From NCBI GenBank assembly GCA_022606425.2, contig JAHDVF020000875.1, positions 1 through 64,000 of the forward strand: a stretch of 64,000 nucleotides of DNA. The letters run 5' to 3'. The position numbers and the translations under genes are program-made. Below are positions 10,456 to 21,769 of this stretch, in pieces. Source of the DNA: Lepidostoma basale. Taxonomy: Eukaryota > Arthropoda > Insecta > Trichoptera > Lepidostomatidae. The notes below the pieces were generated by a model, which searched no databases, was not told the DNA's origin, and saw only the letters and a list, made by a program, of their open reading frames with translations. Each line of letters begins with the position of its first letter. Position 1 is the first letter of the stretch.

Positions 10456-11308
10456 TTAAAATAATCGATAATGATAGATAAATGTCTTGTGCGTACTATA
10501 CGCAAATATTAAAAATGTTTTTGACTCGATCGAAAAAGTTTAGCGAAATACGGGCAATTTATTAATAAACTTTTTTAAATGTGTTCTGTTTGGTTTTTGT
10601 CAAATAATATTATATTAATGCAGATAATGCAAGTAGTAAAAAGTGGATGGTGCAAAGTATGGGTTTGGAGGATTGAAGAGTAGAAATCAAAGAAGACTGC
10701 TACGGTCATACCTGTGAGTATGAGCCCCACCCCACAGAAACTCGGACAAATTCTTATATTACGAGTATATAACACCTACCATTCAATTATATTGTTTACG
10801 TGCACAGCACGATTCTATTTTCTTTATACTTTCTCAACAATTTAATGTTACGTGTCCGAACCGGCCATTGAGCACGGATTAACTGGTCTGCATCGGTAGG
10901 GGATAGCTAATAGTCTCAACACTCAACACGAGTGTCGGAGAAATGTTACATTCAATACACATCTATACGCACAAGCATTTCATTCAAAGGAATTATGGCG
11001 GTGGTTTTTCAACAGAAGAAAACACGTTGAAAAGCATACTGTCTCTTGGTTCTCCCGAACGCGTTTTACTAAAAGGCGAAGGCAATAGAATGAAACGGAT
11101 TAGTCATTTCAAATTGTAATATATATTTTCAAGTTTCAATCCTAGGGTTTGCAGCAAAGTCTAATATCTTTGGTGGTTCTTGGGATGCCACTTGGGTATT
11201 TTAAATGTGGTAGTTTCCCGTTGCTTTCCACAGTTTGTATACAACAGGTTATTTGAACTCAATAACTTTAGTCCATTGTTTTGGCCGAAACACTATGATA
11301 TTTTAACA
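10456..11308. other. AT-rich non-coding DNA
   Basis: No gene or repeat family recognised. Confidence 0.4.
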
Positions 11309-11309
11309 T

Positions 11310-11478
11310 TATAAACTGTTAAATTATAAACTTTGTTAACTGGTTAAGTGACATTTGATATACTAGTACATATTATTGTAACACCTGATTATGTCAACAT
11401 AGGTTGACGAAACAGCAGTCGCGTAAAATAAAAATACAACTGTGACACATAAAACAAAGTTTTTTTTAATTTAACAGA
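11310..11478 (+). repeat. F3 repeat copy
   Basis: TAAACTGTTAAATTATAAAC, GTAACACCTGATTATGTCAA, AGGTTGACGAAACAGCAG and CGCGTAAAATAAAAATACAA are present. This is the longest F3 copy and is inverted relative to 9.5 kb. Confidence 0.65.
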
Positions 11479-11479
11479 G

Positions 11480-11697
11480 TATTATGAATTACTTTACACA
11501 ATTTTTAGTTATTGATTCCCACGATATGTGATAGGGGTAGCTTGCCTATTTTCATTTTTATTGTCACGTGAATTCCAACAGACTGAAAACAGCGTGAGTT
11601 TTTTTTCACACTATCATCGTCGGGAATCGAACCCGGGACTTTCAGTGTGGTAATCACAGCTGTTGTCCCTCGGTCACGATAATATAAAGACTGTAGA
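11480..11697 (-). mobile_element. SINE-A copy (tRNA-derived)
   Basis: The minus strand carries a pol III B box, GGGTTCGATTCCCG (about 11612-11626), downstream of an A-box-like part. The body has GAATTCACGTGACAATAAAA and ATCACATATCGTGGGAATCA, shared with the plus-strand copy at 43.1 kb. No intact tRNA cloverleaf. Confidence 0.75.
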
Positions 11698-11699
11698 CC

Positions 11700-12178
11700 G
11701 GGTAATCTAAGATCCCAGAACTGATAAGTTGAGTAAAATGAAAAGTACCAGCCCGACCCCCCCCCCCCCCCACACTCGCTAGATCAATTTTACGGCGGAA
11801 TTGATGGGGTGGTGTGATCATCGGCGGGAATAACCGTGACAGCGGTGTATAAATAATGCCTCCTCTACCCCCACCGTCAACAGGGCCGGGGCTGCGGCGG
11901 GGACAAGTGCCATTACATCACCAGACGGTATTTAGGGGGGATTTGGCCGCCTCGGGACAAAGGGTTGACCCGTTCCTTGCGAGAGAAAAGAAATGCGCGT
12001 CTTTTATAGCCAACACGACACGTATTACGCAGATACTTCACTCCATAAGAGACATTTGGGACTACCTCCAAAGGTTGTGCTCTTGTGAAAAGGGCTTATT
12101 TTAAAGATTTCCCGCGTTTAGTTACATATATGATTGGATATATATTACAATAACTATCGTTATTATAATGAAATTTAA
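11700..12178. other. Unassigned DNA with a poly-C tract
   Basis: A run of about 16 C lies at 11757-11773. A possible 82-codon frame at 11856-12104 shows no recognisable domain. Confidence 0.35.
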
Positions 12179-12179
12179 A

Positions 12180-12262
12180 AAGGATCACTAAGATGCTTTG
12201 GACATACGAATGGATGGGAGAAGAATGATAAAACATTGTATACAAGCAGTGTGAATGGATAT
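12180..12262 (+). mobile_element. L1-family small fragment
   Basis: GGATCACTAAGATGCTTTGG and GGGAGAAGAATGATAAAACA resemble the RWFGHMER region of L1. Heavily decayed. Confidence 0.4.
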
Positions 12263-12389
12263 CATATATGTTAAATGTTTTACATGCTTAAACTAGAAGA
12301 ATGTACTTTTAATACCATATTTATGATTGTTTTAAACATATTCTACTTATCAATAATCTCTTGTTCGTACATCTAGTCAAAATTGGGGA

Positions 12390-12499
12390 TCAAATCAAAT
12401 CAGTATATTATCTCCACAGACAACACAAACAATATTAATGTTTAAGGCATCTATTGATTCCAGGTAAAATATAATATATACAAATATAATACCAGGAAT
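12390..12499 (-). mobile_element. L2-family LINE 3' UTR, outer half
   Basis: Starts ATCAAATCAAATCAGTATAT, then TTAAGGCATCTATTGATTCC and ATACCAGGAAT. This is the antisense of the L2 tail and UTR. The coding half of what looks like the same copy resumes at 12945. Confidence 0.7.
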
Positions 12500-12943
12500 T
12501 CTGCAATTCTGGAAGCAGCGAAATTAGAAGCAATTCTGGGAAACGACGGAAGAATGTTTATGGATGATAAGAGTGTGCAAGATAGATGGATGAATTATTA
12601 GAAATGTACGGTAGTGACATAACAGTTGACGAGATTGCCAGAGAAAATATAAGTGCGGTGGACACAAATGAGGTTAGTAGTATAGAAGAGATAAGCGTGA
12701 ATAAAATTAAGATTGCATTGAAAATGATGAAAGGTGGTAAAGCTATTGGATATGGTTGTGTTGCCATAGAGTTTGTCAAGAGTGGTGGCTAGGTTATTCT
12801 TGCATGGCTATGCGGAATCCTTAACCAGTGTATGGATGAGAGATACATTCCGCTAGACTGGAGGAGAGCGGTTATTACGCCTCTATACAAGGGTAAGGGA
12901 TCTCGATTGGACTGCGGAAACCACAGGGCTATTAGTCTGCTGA
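12500..12943 (+). mobile_element. Reverse transcriptase fingers fragment of an RTE-like LINE
   Basis: Frames include MDELLEMYGSDITVDEIARE, KALKMMKGGKA-type text (written IALKMMKGGKA here) and RRAVITPLYKGKGSRLDCGN followed by HRAISLL. The last matches the motif upstream of the RT palm (TPLYKGKG, NYRGISLL). Stops and a frameshift at about 12790 break it. It is placed between two parts of an L2 copy. Confidence 0.7.
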
Positions 12944-13092
12944 AATGAAATGAATACGAAAGACGTCGATCTCCGAGGAGACCGCGTTCAGCAGACTAAG
13001 CAGCCCTTCCTACCGGTGTCACCAGAAACATAATGGTTATGGCGACCGGTAGGTAAAAGAATCCATGAAGTCGCTGTCGAAGATCAGGGACA
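12944..13092 (-). mobile_element. L2-family LINE, coding end
   Basis: Minus strand encodes the L2 C-terminus (PVGRAAxLLNAVSSEIDVF-like). The plus strand shows AAAGACGTCGATCTCCGAGG and CGACCGGTAGGTAAAAGAAT. Separated from its 3' UTR by the RT fragment to the left. Confidence 0.7.
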
Positions 13093-13094
13093 AA

Positions 13095-13828
13095 AATATT
13101 TTTTATCGAAAAACAAGGGAAGATTGTCCTCGTAGGTCTCAACTGCTTACCTTTCTGCCTCCGACTACTCACGTGGCGTGATGGATAGTTATTAAGAGAA
13201 ATTTCAACATAACCCCGGTATAAAAAAACTGTAATTAAACTGCGAAGGTCTCCAGGTTCAGGGTGGAATCAGTCCATCGGATGCTCCTCAACAACGCGGG
13301 TGTATTTTTCACTCATCAAACAAGAAAATAATAGTAATAGTTGAAGCAGGTCAATATTTGTTCAATTAAGAGCGACCCCAGTCAAGAGGGGCCGGTTTAG
13401 GCCTAACATGACTTCACGGAGCAGCCAACAAACATTGGGTATTGTATAAAATTAGTTCCATAGGTGAAAAAGGTTATTTATTTTTGTCTCAATACAACTA
13501 TCTATAATATTCAGATAAAAGTGAGACTTGAAGTTCGGCGAGTGGCTGTAGATTCCGGATATCAAATAAGCACGTTGTGATATTAATAGACACAGTCCGT
13601 CATTTTAATAATACTTGAATACTTGAAACACATTTCTTTCTACGTAATACAGCGCTTGTTCTATCATTAGGCACACGATTTAGTGAAACGGCAGATACCA
13701 CCTCCGTCTATTTGTTTTGTGTCCGGCAAATGGCGTCTCCAAATGATTACTATAGCAATTATAGTTAGAGCTATGTAAATATAATTAAAATAGTGTTTAT
13801 TCTGATTCTTACTCCTTAGCAGCTTCCT
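13095..13828. other. Unassigned non-coding DNA
   Basis: No gene recognised. GCGTGATGG near 13177 hints at a worn L1 end but cannot be confirmed. Confidence 0.35.
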
Positions 13829-13829
13829 T

Positions 13830-14086
13830 AATTGAAGACTACAGGGGAAAAACAAGGAATTTCAGTAGAAGGTTAATTTGAATAAATTGAGAATAAAGCT
13901 AATCAAAGTCTATATATTTCTTAGCAATTAGCAATCGATTATCTGGCCATAGTCGATGACACAGATGATTTTTGAATATGAAAATTTTACTGTGGATAGA
14001 TACGTACAAATGCCGCTAGATGGCATTATTACATTTATTTTGAATTTTAACTGACATTCCTTGTTTTTCCCTTGTAGTCTTCAATT
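13830..14086. mobile_element. TIR element (MITE-like), class unknown
   Basis: The ends 13830-13860 and 14056-14086 are inverted repeats matching at 30 of 31 positions, starting AATTGAAGACTACA and containing GGAAAAACAAGGAAT. The interior (195 bp) is AT-rich and non-coding. I could not fix a TSD. Confidence 0.7.
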
Positions 14087-14138
14087 GTATTTATAATAGT
14101 TATCGATATTTATGAAAGTAAAAATAGTCGTTAACAGT

Positions 14139-14738
14139 GGAAATTTAGTACCAACCCTGATGTTTGGAAGTGAAGCATGAAACTGGCGGAAGAAGTGTGA
14201 GAATAGAATAAATGCGGTAGATATGATATCCCTTAGACGAATGTGTGGAAAATCTGTGTATAATGAAAATATATTAAGTGAATGCGAATGAAAGTGTTAT
14301 GAACAAAATAATAAAAGGAACCTTATTAAGATGGTTTGGACACATAAAAATAATGAATGAAGAAAGTAAGTAAGTAACTAACTAACCATCACGCCGTCTC
14401 ACCGAAGGGGTAGGCAGAAAGAATGGACAACCACACTATTCTTTCCTGACATATTTCTCTCGCTTCCTCAATATTCATACATCGTGTCATGCACGCGCGT
14501 CGATGTTTCAGACTTCTCACGTGGCCGACATTCAATATTTGATTTATTTGATCGTGGCACGTCTTCTTCGGTCTTCATTTCATTCTTTCCATATGTCCAA
14601 ACCATCTCAATGACGCTTTCATTATTTTTAAAAGAATAGTAAAAAAAGTATGTGTTAACAAGATAAAGGGAACTAGAAATAGATGAAAACGTGAAACGAT
14701 CAAATAAATCAAATATTGAATGTCGGCCACGTGAGAAT
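14139..14738 (+). mobile_element. L1-family copy interrupted by an inverted L1 insertion
   Basis: Plus-strand L1 sequence runs 14139-14367, from the GSEAWNW-like region to AATGAATGAAGAAAG. It resumes at 14632 with AATAGTAAAAAAAGTATGTG and continues to 14738. The gap (14368-14631) is a minus-strand L1 3' fragment beginning TAAGTAAGTAACTAACTAAC. All frames are broken. Confidence 0.75.
14368..14631 (-). mobile_element. L1-family 3' fragment inserted in another L1
   Basis: CTAACTAACCATCACGCCGT at its left end is the antisense of the L1 tail and stop region. It continues upstream through the CMNVEEA and GRPRKTW regions to the FGHMER region. The host L1 continues on both sides. Confidence 0.75.
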
Positions 14739-14925
14739 TTCAAATGCTGATATAAGGAAAGAATGTAGAGCGGAAGAAAGTATTATGAACAAAATTATGA
14801 AAGGATCAGTGCGTTGGTTCCATCATCCATGGAACGCATAGATGAAGGAAGAACGGTTGAAAAAAGTATACGTTAACGGTGTGAAAAAGTGTATGGAGAC
14901 CAAACGAATCAAATTGTAAAGGTCG
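14739..14925 (+). mobile_element. L1b-subfamily fragment
   Basis: TTTCAAATGCTGATATAAGG, GAATGTAGAGCGGAAGAAAG and GAACAAAATTATGAAAGGAT match the 27.66-kb L1 copy better than the 1.2-kb copy. Decayed. Confidence 0.6.
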
Positions 14926-15290
14926 AGTGTGTTAGAAGTGCCCCGCAAGCAGAGAGGAGCGCCGGCCATCTGCGCTCTCCGGAATCCACGATTAGAAATC
15001 TAAATGTGTCCATACCGTTGCGTTGCACACATTCGGCCGGCGATCCGTCAAAATGAATGTAATTATTCTGGTATTTCTGGAGCGCGTTTCGTTCGCCTCC
15101 CGCCGAAGTAAAAATATTCCCGAGAAATACTTGCGAAGATATAAATAATACAACACAACACGGGCACTCGGACTGCTTAGACATATAGGAGTCGTGTCCG
15201 CTGATACTCGCGCACCTGCGGGCCTCGCGCGCACTCCGTACCTTGTCTAGCTAGAGACCTACTGCGGGACTGGCGATAGATTACACTAAT
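14926..15290. other. Unassigned DNA of moderate GC
   Basis: Open frames of 80-91 codons overlap on the minus strand without recognisable motifs. Nothing firm. Confidence 0.3.
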
Positions 15291-15292
15291 TC

Positions 15293-15680
15293 ATTATTAA
15301 AATGTGGCTCCATCGCAGAATGTTGCGGATCTCATGGACTGACATGGTCACCAACAATGAGGTGCTGCGTAGAGCCAGAGTAGGAAGATAATTGTTGTCT
15401 GATGTAAGGTCCGGAAAGATGGCATATTTGGGACAATTCTCCGCAACGAGAAATACGGTCTGCTGCACTCAATCATGAAAGGGAAGATAGTGGGTAGGCG
15501 CGGTGTGGAAAGACCCCAGATGTCGTGGCTCGAGAATATCAATGAGTGGATCAGAATTCGGAGGGTGGTGGAGTTATTCTTGCTAACACAGGACAGGGAA
15601 GTCTACACCAGAGTGATAGCCACCGTCGCGGGGGGACCTGACATGGCACTCCGAGGAGAGAAAAGATTCAAATGATAACC
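15293..15680 (+). mobile_element. L5-family LINE pol remnant
   Basis: IKMWLHRRMLRISWTDMVTN begins the RTE-type post-palm region. It is followed in other frames by GKMAYLGQF, then GKIVGRRGVERPQMSWLENI and later RVIATVAGG. At least two frameshifts. Confidence 0.75.
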
Positions 15681-15749
15681 ATCTTCACAATTAGACAACT
15701 ATATGTCTACTTGATCCTCATTCCTGGTACTTGTACCTGCGGTAACGCA

Positions 15750-15972
15750 GACATCGTTCTTCATTCTGTCACGCCGAAGCAACCTGCCTTTGGTGATACC
15801 GGAAGAGCAATTCGGTCGTTGAATTTAATGTCAGTGAGGCAGTGTTCATAAACAATATATGATCAATTCTAGATGGAGTAATGCCTCACTGACGTTGATA
15901 TATTGTATTTGGGATCCTTTAGATTTATGTTGTTCCTTATCATGCAAGTATATTCAATAAAATTTCATTTTG
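15750..15972 (+). mobile_element. L2-related LINE C-terminus and 3' UTR
   Basis: CGCCGAAGCAACCTGCCTTT, GGTGATACCGGAAGAGCAAT and AATTTAATGTCAGTGAGGC align to L2-type RTNLPLVTPxGRA. A similar piece is at 21.9 kb. Confidence 0.55.
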
Positions 15973-15974
15973 TT

Positions 15975-16685
15975 ATTTTTGTTCAACTGTTATATGTCCA
16001 AACGAGTCGCCCAAATGTTGTTCCCAAAATAAATAAATAGCTATAGGGGTATTAAAATAAATATTAGTATAGCATATCAATTTTACTTATATTAATGATG
16101 CTTGAAACCTTCAAGAATAAATCGTGTACGAACAAGGGATTATTGATTATTGGGAAGTTAAAAATGGTAAATACCATTAAAACCAATTCCTGCAGTTAAA
16201 TATTAAACATAACATATAAGATACACAACCCAAAAGACGTTTTCCACGCGAACTAAATGACGAATCTTTTATTTAAAAGAAAGCATAGCTTAAAATAATT
16301 GCGCCACGTAGCGCAGCCTAGGCGAGTATTCTGGGCGGTGATGACTCCCGTACCCAGTGGTATCAGGAAAACCCCTTTTCTCGGAAAATCCACTGAGTCA
16401 GACGCGTCCCGAGGTGGACTCGGCCGGCCCTCCGCCAGCGGGAGAATGAAACAGTCCATCGAAACGATTATTCCTTATTACACCATCGATGTGACACTGT
16501 GATTGGTACTTGGCCCGTTGGAGAAAACAGATACACAGCATTTAATTTTACGCTCAATCGATACACTATCGGCTATTCCCCAATTACAGTGGAATATCTT
16601 CGAGAAAATAAAACAAAACACGCTTGTATCTATTTGTAAATAAATGGTATTATGAAATAAAGAAGAAAATTACTACTTTTTCACA
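15975..16685. other. Unassigned non-coding DNA
   Basis: A GC-richer stretch at 16290-16450 is open in several frames without a motif. No gene called. Confidence 0.35.
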
Positions 16686-16687
16686 CT

Positions 16688-17085
16688 TCGAGTTGTCATC
16701 GCAAACAAAAGCCTATACAAAGAGCTAAGATGGCATTACACAATAGCGTTCTTGTAACGACCGTTACGTATAAAGGTGAAGCATGGAACTAGCAAAAGAA
16801 GGATGAAAATAAAATAAATGGAAAAGATGTGAGATCTATTAGATGAATATGTGATAATTTTGTATATGATAGCGTATCAAATACAAATAGAATAATTAAT
16901 GCAGAGCGAATGACTGTGTTAGGAACAAAATAATAAAATTGTCATTAAGATGGTTTTGATATACAGAAAGAATGAATGGTAAGGAAAGTATATGTGAACG
17001 ATGTACACGGAACAAGAAATAGAGAAAGACCGAGGAAAACATGGCACGATCAAATCAAATGAAACGAGAGAAGTATGTCAGGAAA
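16688..17085 (+). mobile_element. L1-family copy, strongly decayed
   Basis: Begins with GTTGTCATCGCAAACAAAAG as at 1181. It continues through GGTGAAGCATGGAACTAGCA, GACCGAGGAAAACATGGCAC and GAAGTATGTCAGGAAA, with deletions between. Confidence 0.7.
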
Positions 17086-17439
17086 TAACATACTATTATT
17101 TAGTCGTTTAGAAGAAAATATTCCGACTCAATGATAGTTAACATTAGATATTTGAGGTAATATTGTTTTACTTTCTGTTCCGAAATCATAAAACATGCGC
17201 TCATAACATACCATATCACACTTCTCCTTCTTGCTTTAGAATCGGAGGTTTAACAAAATCATAGCTATTTTTACTTTGGATGCAGAGAATAATTCGTTTT
17301 CCTTATATTTTATATTAGATAAACAAACTCTACAACTATCTAGACCTGACTGAGAACGCGATACGCAACATTTAGTTTTTAATTAACAAATAAATTAATT
17401 TAAACATATATGTATATAATGACAGGGAATTGAGACGAG

Positions 17440-17705
17440 GGCTGAGACACCATGATAATAAATAAAATACAACTCCCAAGAACCACAGAAATTAAGACTC
17501 TCCGATCCATTGCGGCAACGGGACAGAGTGAGAAATTCCGAAATGAAGATTTGCTTTGTCGAATAAACTGTGCGATGGGGAAGACTGAGATGACGAGTGA
17601 TGAGCAAAGTGGTAAATAAAGTAGTAAACAGGCAGCCGACCTCAAGGAAAACCACCGAAAAAATGACGAGACACAGTTTTAATAAAGCAAAATAAGAAGA
17701 AGAAT
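17440..17705 (+). mobile_element. LINE pol remnant with GAA-type tail
   Basis: The frame EIKTLRSIAATGQSEKFRNE resembles the MRTLRSIxGxTxxDxxRNExI pol motif. It is followed by worn text with GGCAGCCGACC, then AAAGCAAAATAAGAAGAAGA at the 3' end. Confidence 0.55.
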
Positions 17706-18355
17706 AAAGACACAGAAAATAAATTTGTCATAATAAATGAAATAGAGCCCATTAAACTCTTGAATAACTAGAATTCACGTGCTCTAAAACAATAATAATT
17801 ATCGTAACCTTTCAAAGCATTATCTTTTCGGAATCAATAAAAACAAACGACCAATTCGTCGAATACAATTCCCAAAAATGAAATACAGTGCAGACATATT
17901 ATTTGTAAAACTTTATCCATTTGATATGTAATCAATAAGTTCCGGTCGCGGCTTTACACAGCTTTGCTCGCGAGTGGTCGTGCTCGTTTCCACGGGTGGT
18001 CTGACTTGATGCTGGGCGGGTTGCGGAATATAATAATTAGTTTCAATAGGCATATCAGTTCACTTAAAACATCTACGGCCAATCAAGCACACGAATCCGG
18101 CGACCTTGGTGGAGGTTCGCTTGAGGGCCGAGTAACCTCGCGATACGCGGCGTAATCCCTGCTCAGCGGCGGATTCCTTACAATACTCGGGATACTGCTA
18201 ACAAAAATTTCATTATTATAGAATATAGCTAACATATCTCGGCTATTTTCTTATTAAACACGTCCATTTTGAACACGACGCGGAAAATAGAATGAATGCC
18301 GAATAGCTCAAATGGCGTATTATTTTCGGAGTAGTTTGTGAGAACAAAGAACTCT
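17706..18355. other. Unassigned non-coding DNA
   Basis: Mostly AT-rich with a GC-richer patch at 17945-18165. No gene recognised. Confidence 0.35.
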
Positions 18356-18357
18356 TT

Positions 18358-18728
18358 AGTTTTTCACTTTTGAGACCAGGTATGCTCTACATTCGAAATG
18401 CTGGAGTGTAAGGTGCCAAGAAGAACAGACACTGCTTGTGACAGAGATGAGGACGTTGAGGCGAGCTGCTGGAGGGACCGAGGTAGATAAAGTAAGGGAT
18501 GATTATATCCGTAGGAGCTTCAAAGTGGCGCAAAATGTGAGGGGTCGGCTGCGATGGCACAGGGATGTGCGTAAATGGGACGAAGAGTGCAGCGTACAAA
18601 AGCTCATACAACTTGAAGGTGGCCGTGAGAAATGACACGAAATCCCTGCAAATCAATAGCGGAATGGTCCAAGACCGAGAAATCTTGGAAATGGCTAGAA
18701 GAGAAGAAGATATGCACAAGATAATCTA
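18358..18728 (+). mobile_element. LINE pol remnant (MRTLRRAAG type)
   Basis: MRTLRRAAGGTEVDKVRDDY, then IRRSFKVAQNV and RGRLRWHRDVRKWDEEC match RTE-type pol C-termini (LRWMCGVTRxDxxRNExIRGSxKV, then RLxWYGHVxRRDEE). 5'-truncated and broken after 18635. Confidence 0.75.
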
Positions 18729-19635
18729 ACAATCTAATTCTTATCAGTGATAGTGGTCCTTTTGTCAGAATATAATTATTTTTCGCTTGAATCTCGGATT
18801 CGAATACTTTTTGTAATATAAATAGGGAGCCGAGCGCCACTGAAGGTAACGTGTTGGTAATCTGCGACTGACCGGGAAGGTCAAGGCGTTGCGTGAGGCC
18901 CGAAGGACGAATGTAAATCACCGAAAATTCGCACCGTTCGGGGCAATTTGTTAAGTTCCCTACCCGCGTGGCATTCTTATCGAGCCGCGGGCGGGACTTG
19001 TTCCCTTCTACCACACTCAATCCGTTATGCGGTGACAAATGGCTAATACCATTTTGCAACCCCCTTTTCATTAACCTCGCAGTAAAGAGAACGGGCAACT
19101 TGATTGCACATGGATCGGGTGAACAATTAGACACAAATAGTCTGGAGGGATGTTTTGAAGGCGATATAAGGCAATGAAAATATGATAAGGCGCTGCTTCT
19201 GACATATTTCTTCTGGTCAACTAGCCATTAAATCGAATATGAAATCCAGCGGCTAGACTTTCGACAGCCAAAGAATGTATTATATAATAAATGGCCGATC
19301 GTGTGGCCACTGCGCGCTCCGAAGCGTTGTGTCGGCAATGTATAAATCACGTGCTGTGGTGATTGCGTGCAACCAGGAGCTCGCGGAGCCGCGCGCCCCC
19401 ACACACGCCAATAATTTTTCTTGCCCCCACACACGCCAATAACCATTCATCACAATAGATCGATATACACAAGTAGAAATTTTCTAAAATTTATTTAGAT
19501 TCTATAAAAAAATAGTAATGTTGCCTCCCTTCCTCTCTCACTGCTGTAATAAACAAGAAAATATAGATATGCATGAGGTATGGACGTTTCTTTCTACAAA
19601 AAAGAGAATCGAACTAACTTTTTTCAGCAAATAGC
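18729..19635. other. Unassigned DNA with GC-richer block at 18830-19180
   Basis: A 176-codon minus-strand frame (18604-19134) overlaps an antisense LINE at one end and has no motif. I do not call it a gene. A 20-bp direct duplication, GCCCCCACACACGCCAATAA, lies at about 19394-19443. Confidence 0.35.
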
Positions 19636-20012
19636 TTATTACAATATTTTGAATGTATACAAATACTTGTAGACGAATACTGGATTTTACCCATTGCGGA
19701 TTATCAATTCAAAGATTAATTGTATCTTAATAGAGACGAAGATGCAAATTGGAAACAGAATACGGTGATCGAGGCGTTTACAGGACCTATGACCCCTCAT
19801 TGGTTGGGTCAAGCGCACGCTCTATGTAATACAACATTTCCGATTCCACTTTTTCTTATGACCACCATGTCTGACAAATTTTTGGAAGTTGTATATATGT
19901 TAATCTGTAACACCACACTTCACATGGTAGTTTTCAATCTACACACTAGCGCCATCTATAAAGATTGGATTTACATCTATGAAGATATTGAAAAAGCTTA
20001 TTATACCAAATA
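19636..20012 (+). mobile_element. F4 element, copy 1
   Basis: Begins with a 76-bp unit (CAATATTTTGAATGTATACA ... TATCAATTCAAAGATTA). The body follows: ATTGTATCTTAATAGAGACG, TGGTTGGGTCAAGCGCACGC and ACACTAGCGCCATCTATAAA. Shared with 40.1 kb and with the composite at 45.5-46.1 kb. No convincing ORF. Confidence 0.65.
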
Positions 20013-20478
20013 AGTAATAATTTTATTTCCTTAAAAAATCACAAGAATCTTATATTAAAAATAACATAGTTACTGAAGTATTAAATTGTCACGATTTCCA
20101 GGCCAAGTTGCCCTTGGGGCTCTTCAGATCTCCCCTCTCCCTCCCCATAGCCGACCCTCATCAAGAAGACTGACTGATCCTCCTGTGACAGTCGCGGCAT
20201 TTAAGAAAGGTTTATACAATTTACTATTCCGCAGTAAAATATCCAGAAATGTCTGTCAATACTCATAGGTTTGGAGACGGCTTCTAGTGCGTTCCTTATC
20301 ATATCCGTAGATAAATAAACATACATAGTATAGATGTTATCGCGTCAAGTATCATAGTATACCGACTAGGTAACATAAGTAACATACCGACCGTAATACT
20401 GTATGATATAATACTAGGTAATAATAAGCAGCCGATCCGATATGACAAATTAAAATATGAATACGCGAGTAATACATA
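20013..20478. other. Unassigned DNA, possible LINE end at 20090-20330
   Basis: A frame at 20086-20268 reads AAFKKGLYNLLFRSK, which could be a LINE C-terminus (SFKRxLxxHLF type). The match is weak. Confidence 0.25.
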
Positions 20479-20479
20479 A

Positions 20480-20640
20480 AACTGATAAAACTGAAAACGT
20501 CTGTTTCTAGAAGTTTTATTACATTTTATGGGAATGATATGTTTCCTCTTGATAAGGCACTATCAAATAATCTGGTAACATTTGATAGTACCTACCTCAG
20601 CAAGGCGAAACATGTTATTCGCATTAAATATAAAAAGCTA
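20480..20640. mobile_element. F1 foldback element
   Basis: GAAAACGTCTGTTTCTAGAA, TTTTATTACATTTTATGGGA, a core with AACATTTGATAGTACC and GCAAGGCGAAACATGTTATT. It abuts an L1 copy. Confidence 0.65.
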
Positions 20641-21130
20641 GAATGGCAGTGAACAATGGTGTTCTTCTACCGACCCTTATGTATGGAAGCGAACCATGGA
20701 ACGAAAAATGAGATCTCTTAGACGAATGTGTGGATACACTGTGTATGATAGAGTGTCGAATGAAAATATAAGAAGTGAATGCGGTGCGAATGATGGTGTT
20801 ATGAACAAAATAATGAAAGGATCATTATGATGGTTTGGACATATGGAAAGAATGAATGAAGAAAAAATGGTAAAAAATTATGTATTAAGGATGTAAATGG
20901 AACCAGAAATAGAGGGAGACCGAGGAAAACGTGGCACGATCAAATAAATCAAATATTGAATGTCTGCCATGTGAGGAGTCAGAGAAATCGACGCGCGTGC
21001 ATGTCACGATGTATGAATGTTGAGGAATCGAGAGAAATATGTCAGGAAAGAAAAGTGTGGCGGTCCATTCTTTCTGCCTACCCCTTCGGGAGACGGCGTG
21101 ATGGTTAGTTGGTTAGTTAGTTAGTTAGTT
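20641..21130 (+). mobile_element. L1-family copy
   Basis: AGCTAGAATGGCAGTGAACA starts it; MRSLRRMCGY, MNKIMKGS, GRPRKTWHDQI and CMNVEES are legible. A deletion removes about 55 bp after GGAACG near 20701, and stops interrupt the frame. Ends in (GTTA)n. Confidence 0.8.
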
Positions 21131-21164
21131 AATATTATTATAATAATAATTATTATTATTTTAT

Positions 21165-21325
21165 TAAAAAAACTCCTTTGATCATTACAGCGCGAGCCAA
21201 ATCCTGTATAAAACATACGAGCCACATAATAAAACCTGTCTAACACATACGTTCTTCGTTCGTGTTAATTATTTAATATGGAGTTTTACATCATTGTACA
21301 AGAAACAAAAATTATGATTATTTTA
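21165..21325 (+). mobile_element. F1 tail fragment
   Basis: AATATGGAGTTTTACATCAT followed by TGTACAAGAAACAAAAATT is the F1 tail. The hairpin arms are poorly preserved. Confidence 0.45.
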
Positions 21326-21329
21326 TGTT

Positions 21330-21768
21330 TCTCATAAGTTTGACGATTTATAATGGTTTCACTTTAACGATCATTAAAAATATAATAGCAATAAATACTC
21401 AGTATGGAGTAATATTATTTTCAGTAACCAAGAAATAGTGAACACAGCGGGCCGGGAGTAATGATTGAGATGAAAGCCCCCCCCCCCCACCCGGGAGCGG
21501 GTTGTGTACTCGTAATAATAAAATAATAACAACCGCGGAACAAAGGTGGAAAGGTCACGTGCTCCACCCGCTACCCGCTCGCTGAACGCGGAGCACGGAA
21601 ATCCCTCGACTTACGGCGGCGCGACGTACGAACATGATCTTTAAGCGTGTACCATTAGCTTAGGTGTTATTAATTTACTGTATCGACTTGTTGAGTCTCG
21701 TGCGACTTCTGTCTGCAATAGGTATAATACTGTGAATTTCCTATCTTTCGGAGTAGGTCTTCTGCTGG
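21330..21768. other. Unassigned DNA with poly-C and GC-rich patch
   Basis: C-run at about 21477-21488. GC-rich 21535-21630 contains ACCCGCTACCCGCTCG. No gene recognised. Confidence 0.35.
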
Positions 21769-21769
21769 G

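Noticed and set aside
18604..19134. 176-codon open frame on the minus strand
   Set aside because: One end is antisense to a LINE remnant, no domain or signal is visible, and one frame of this length is expected by chance in 64 kb of this composition.
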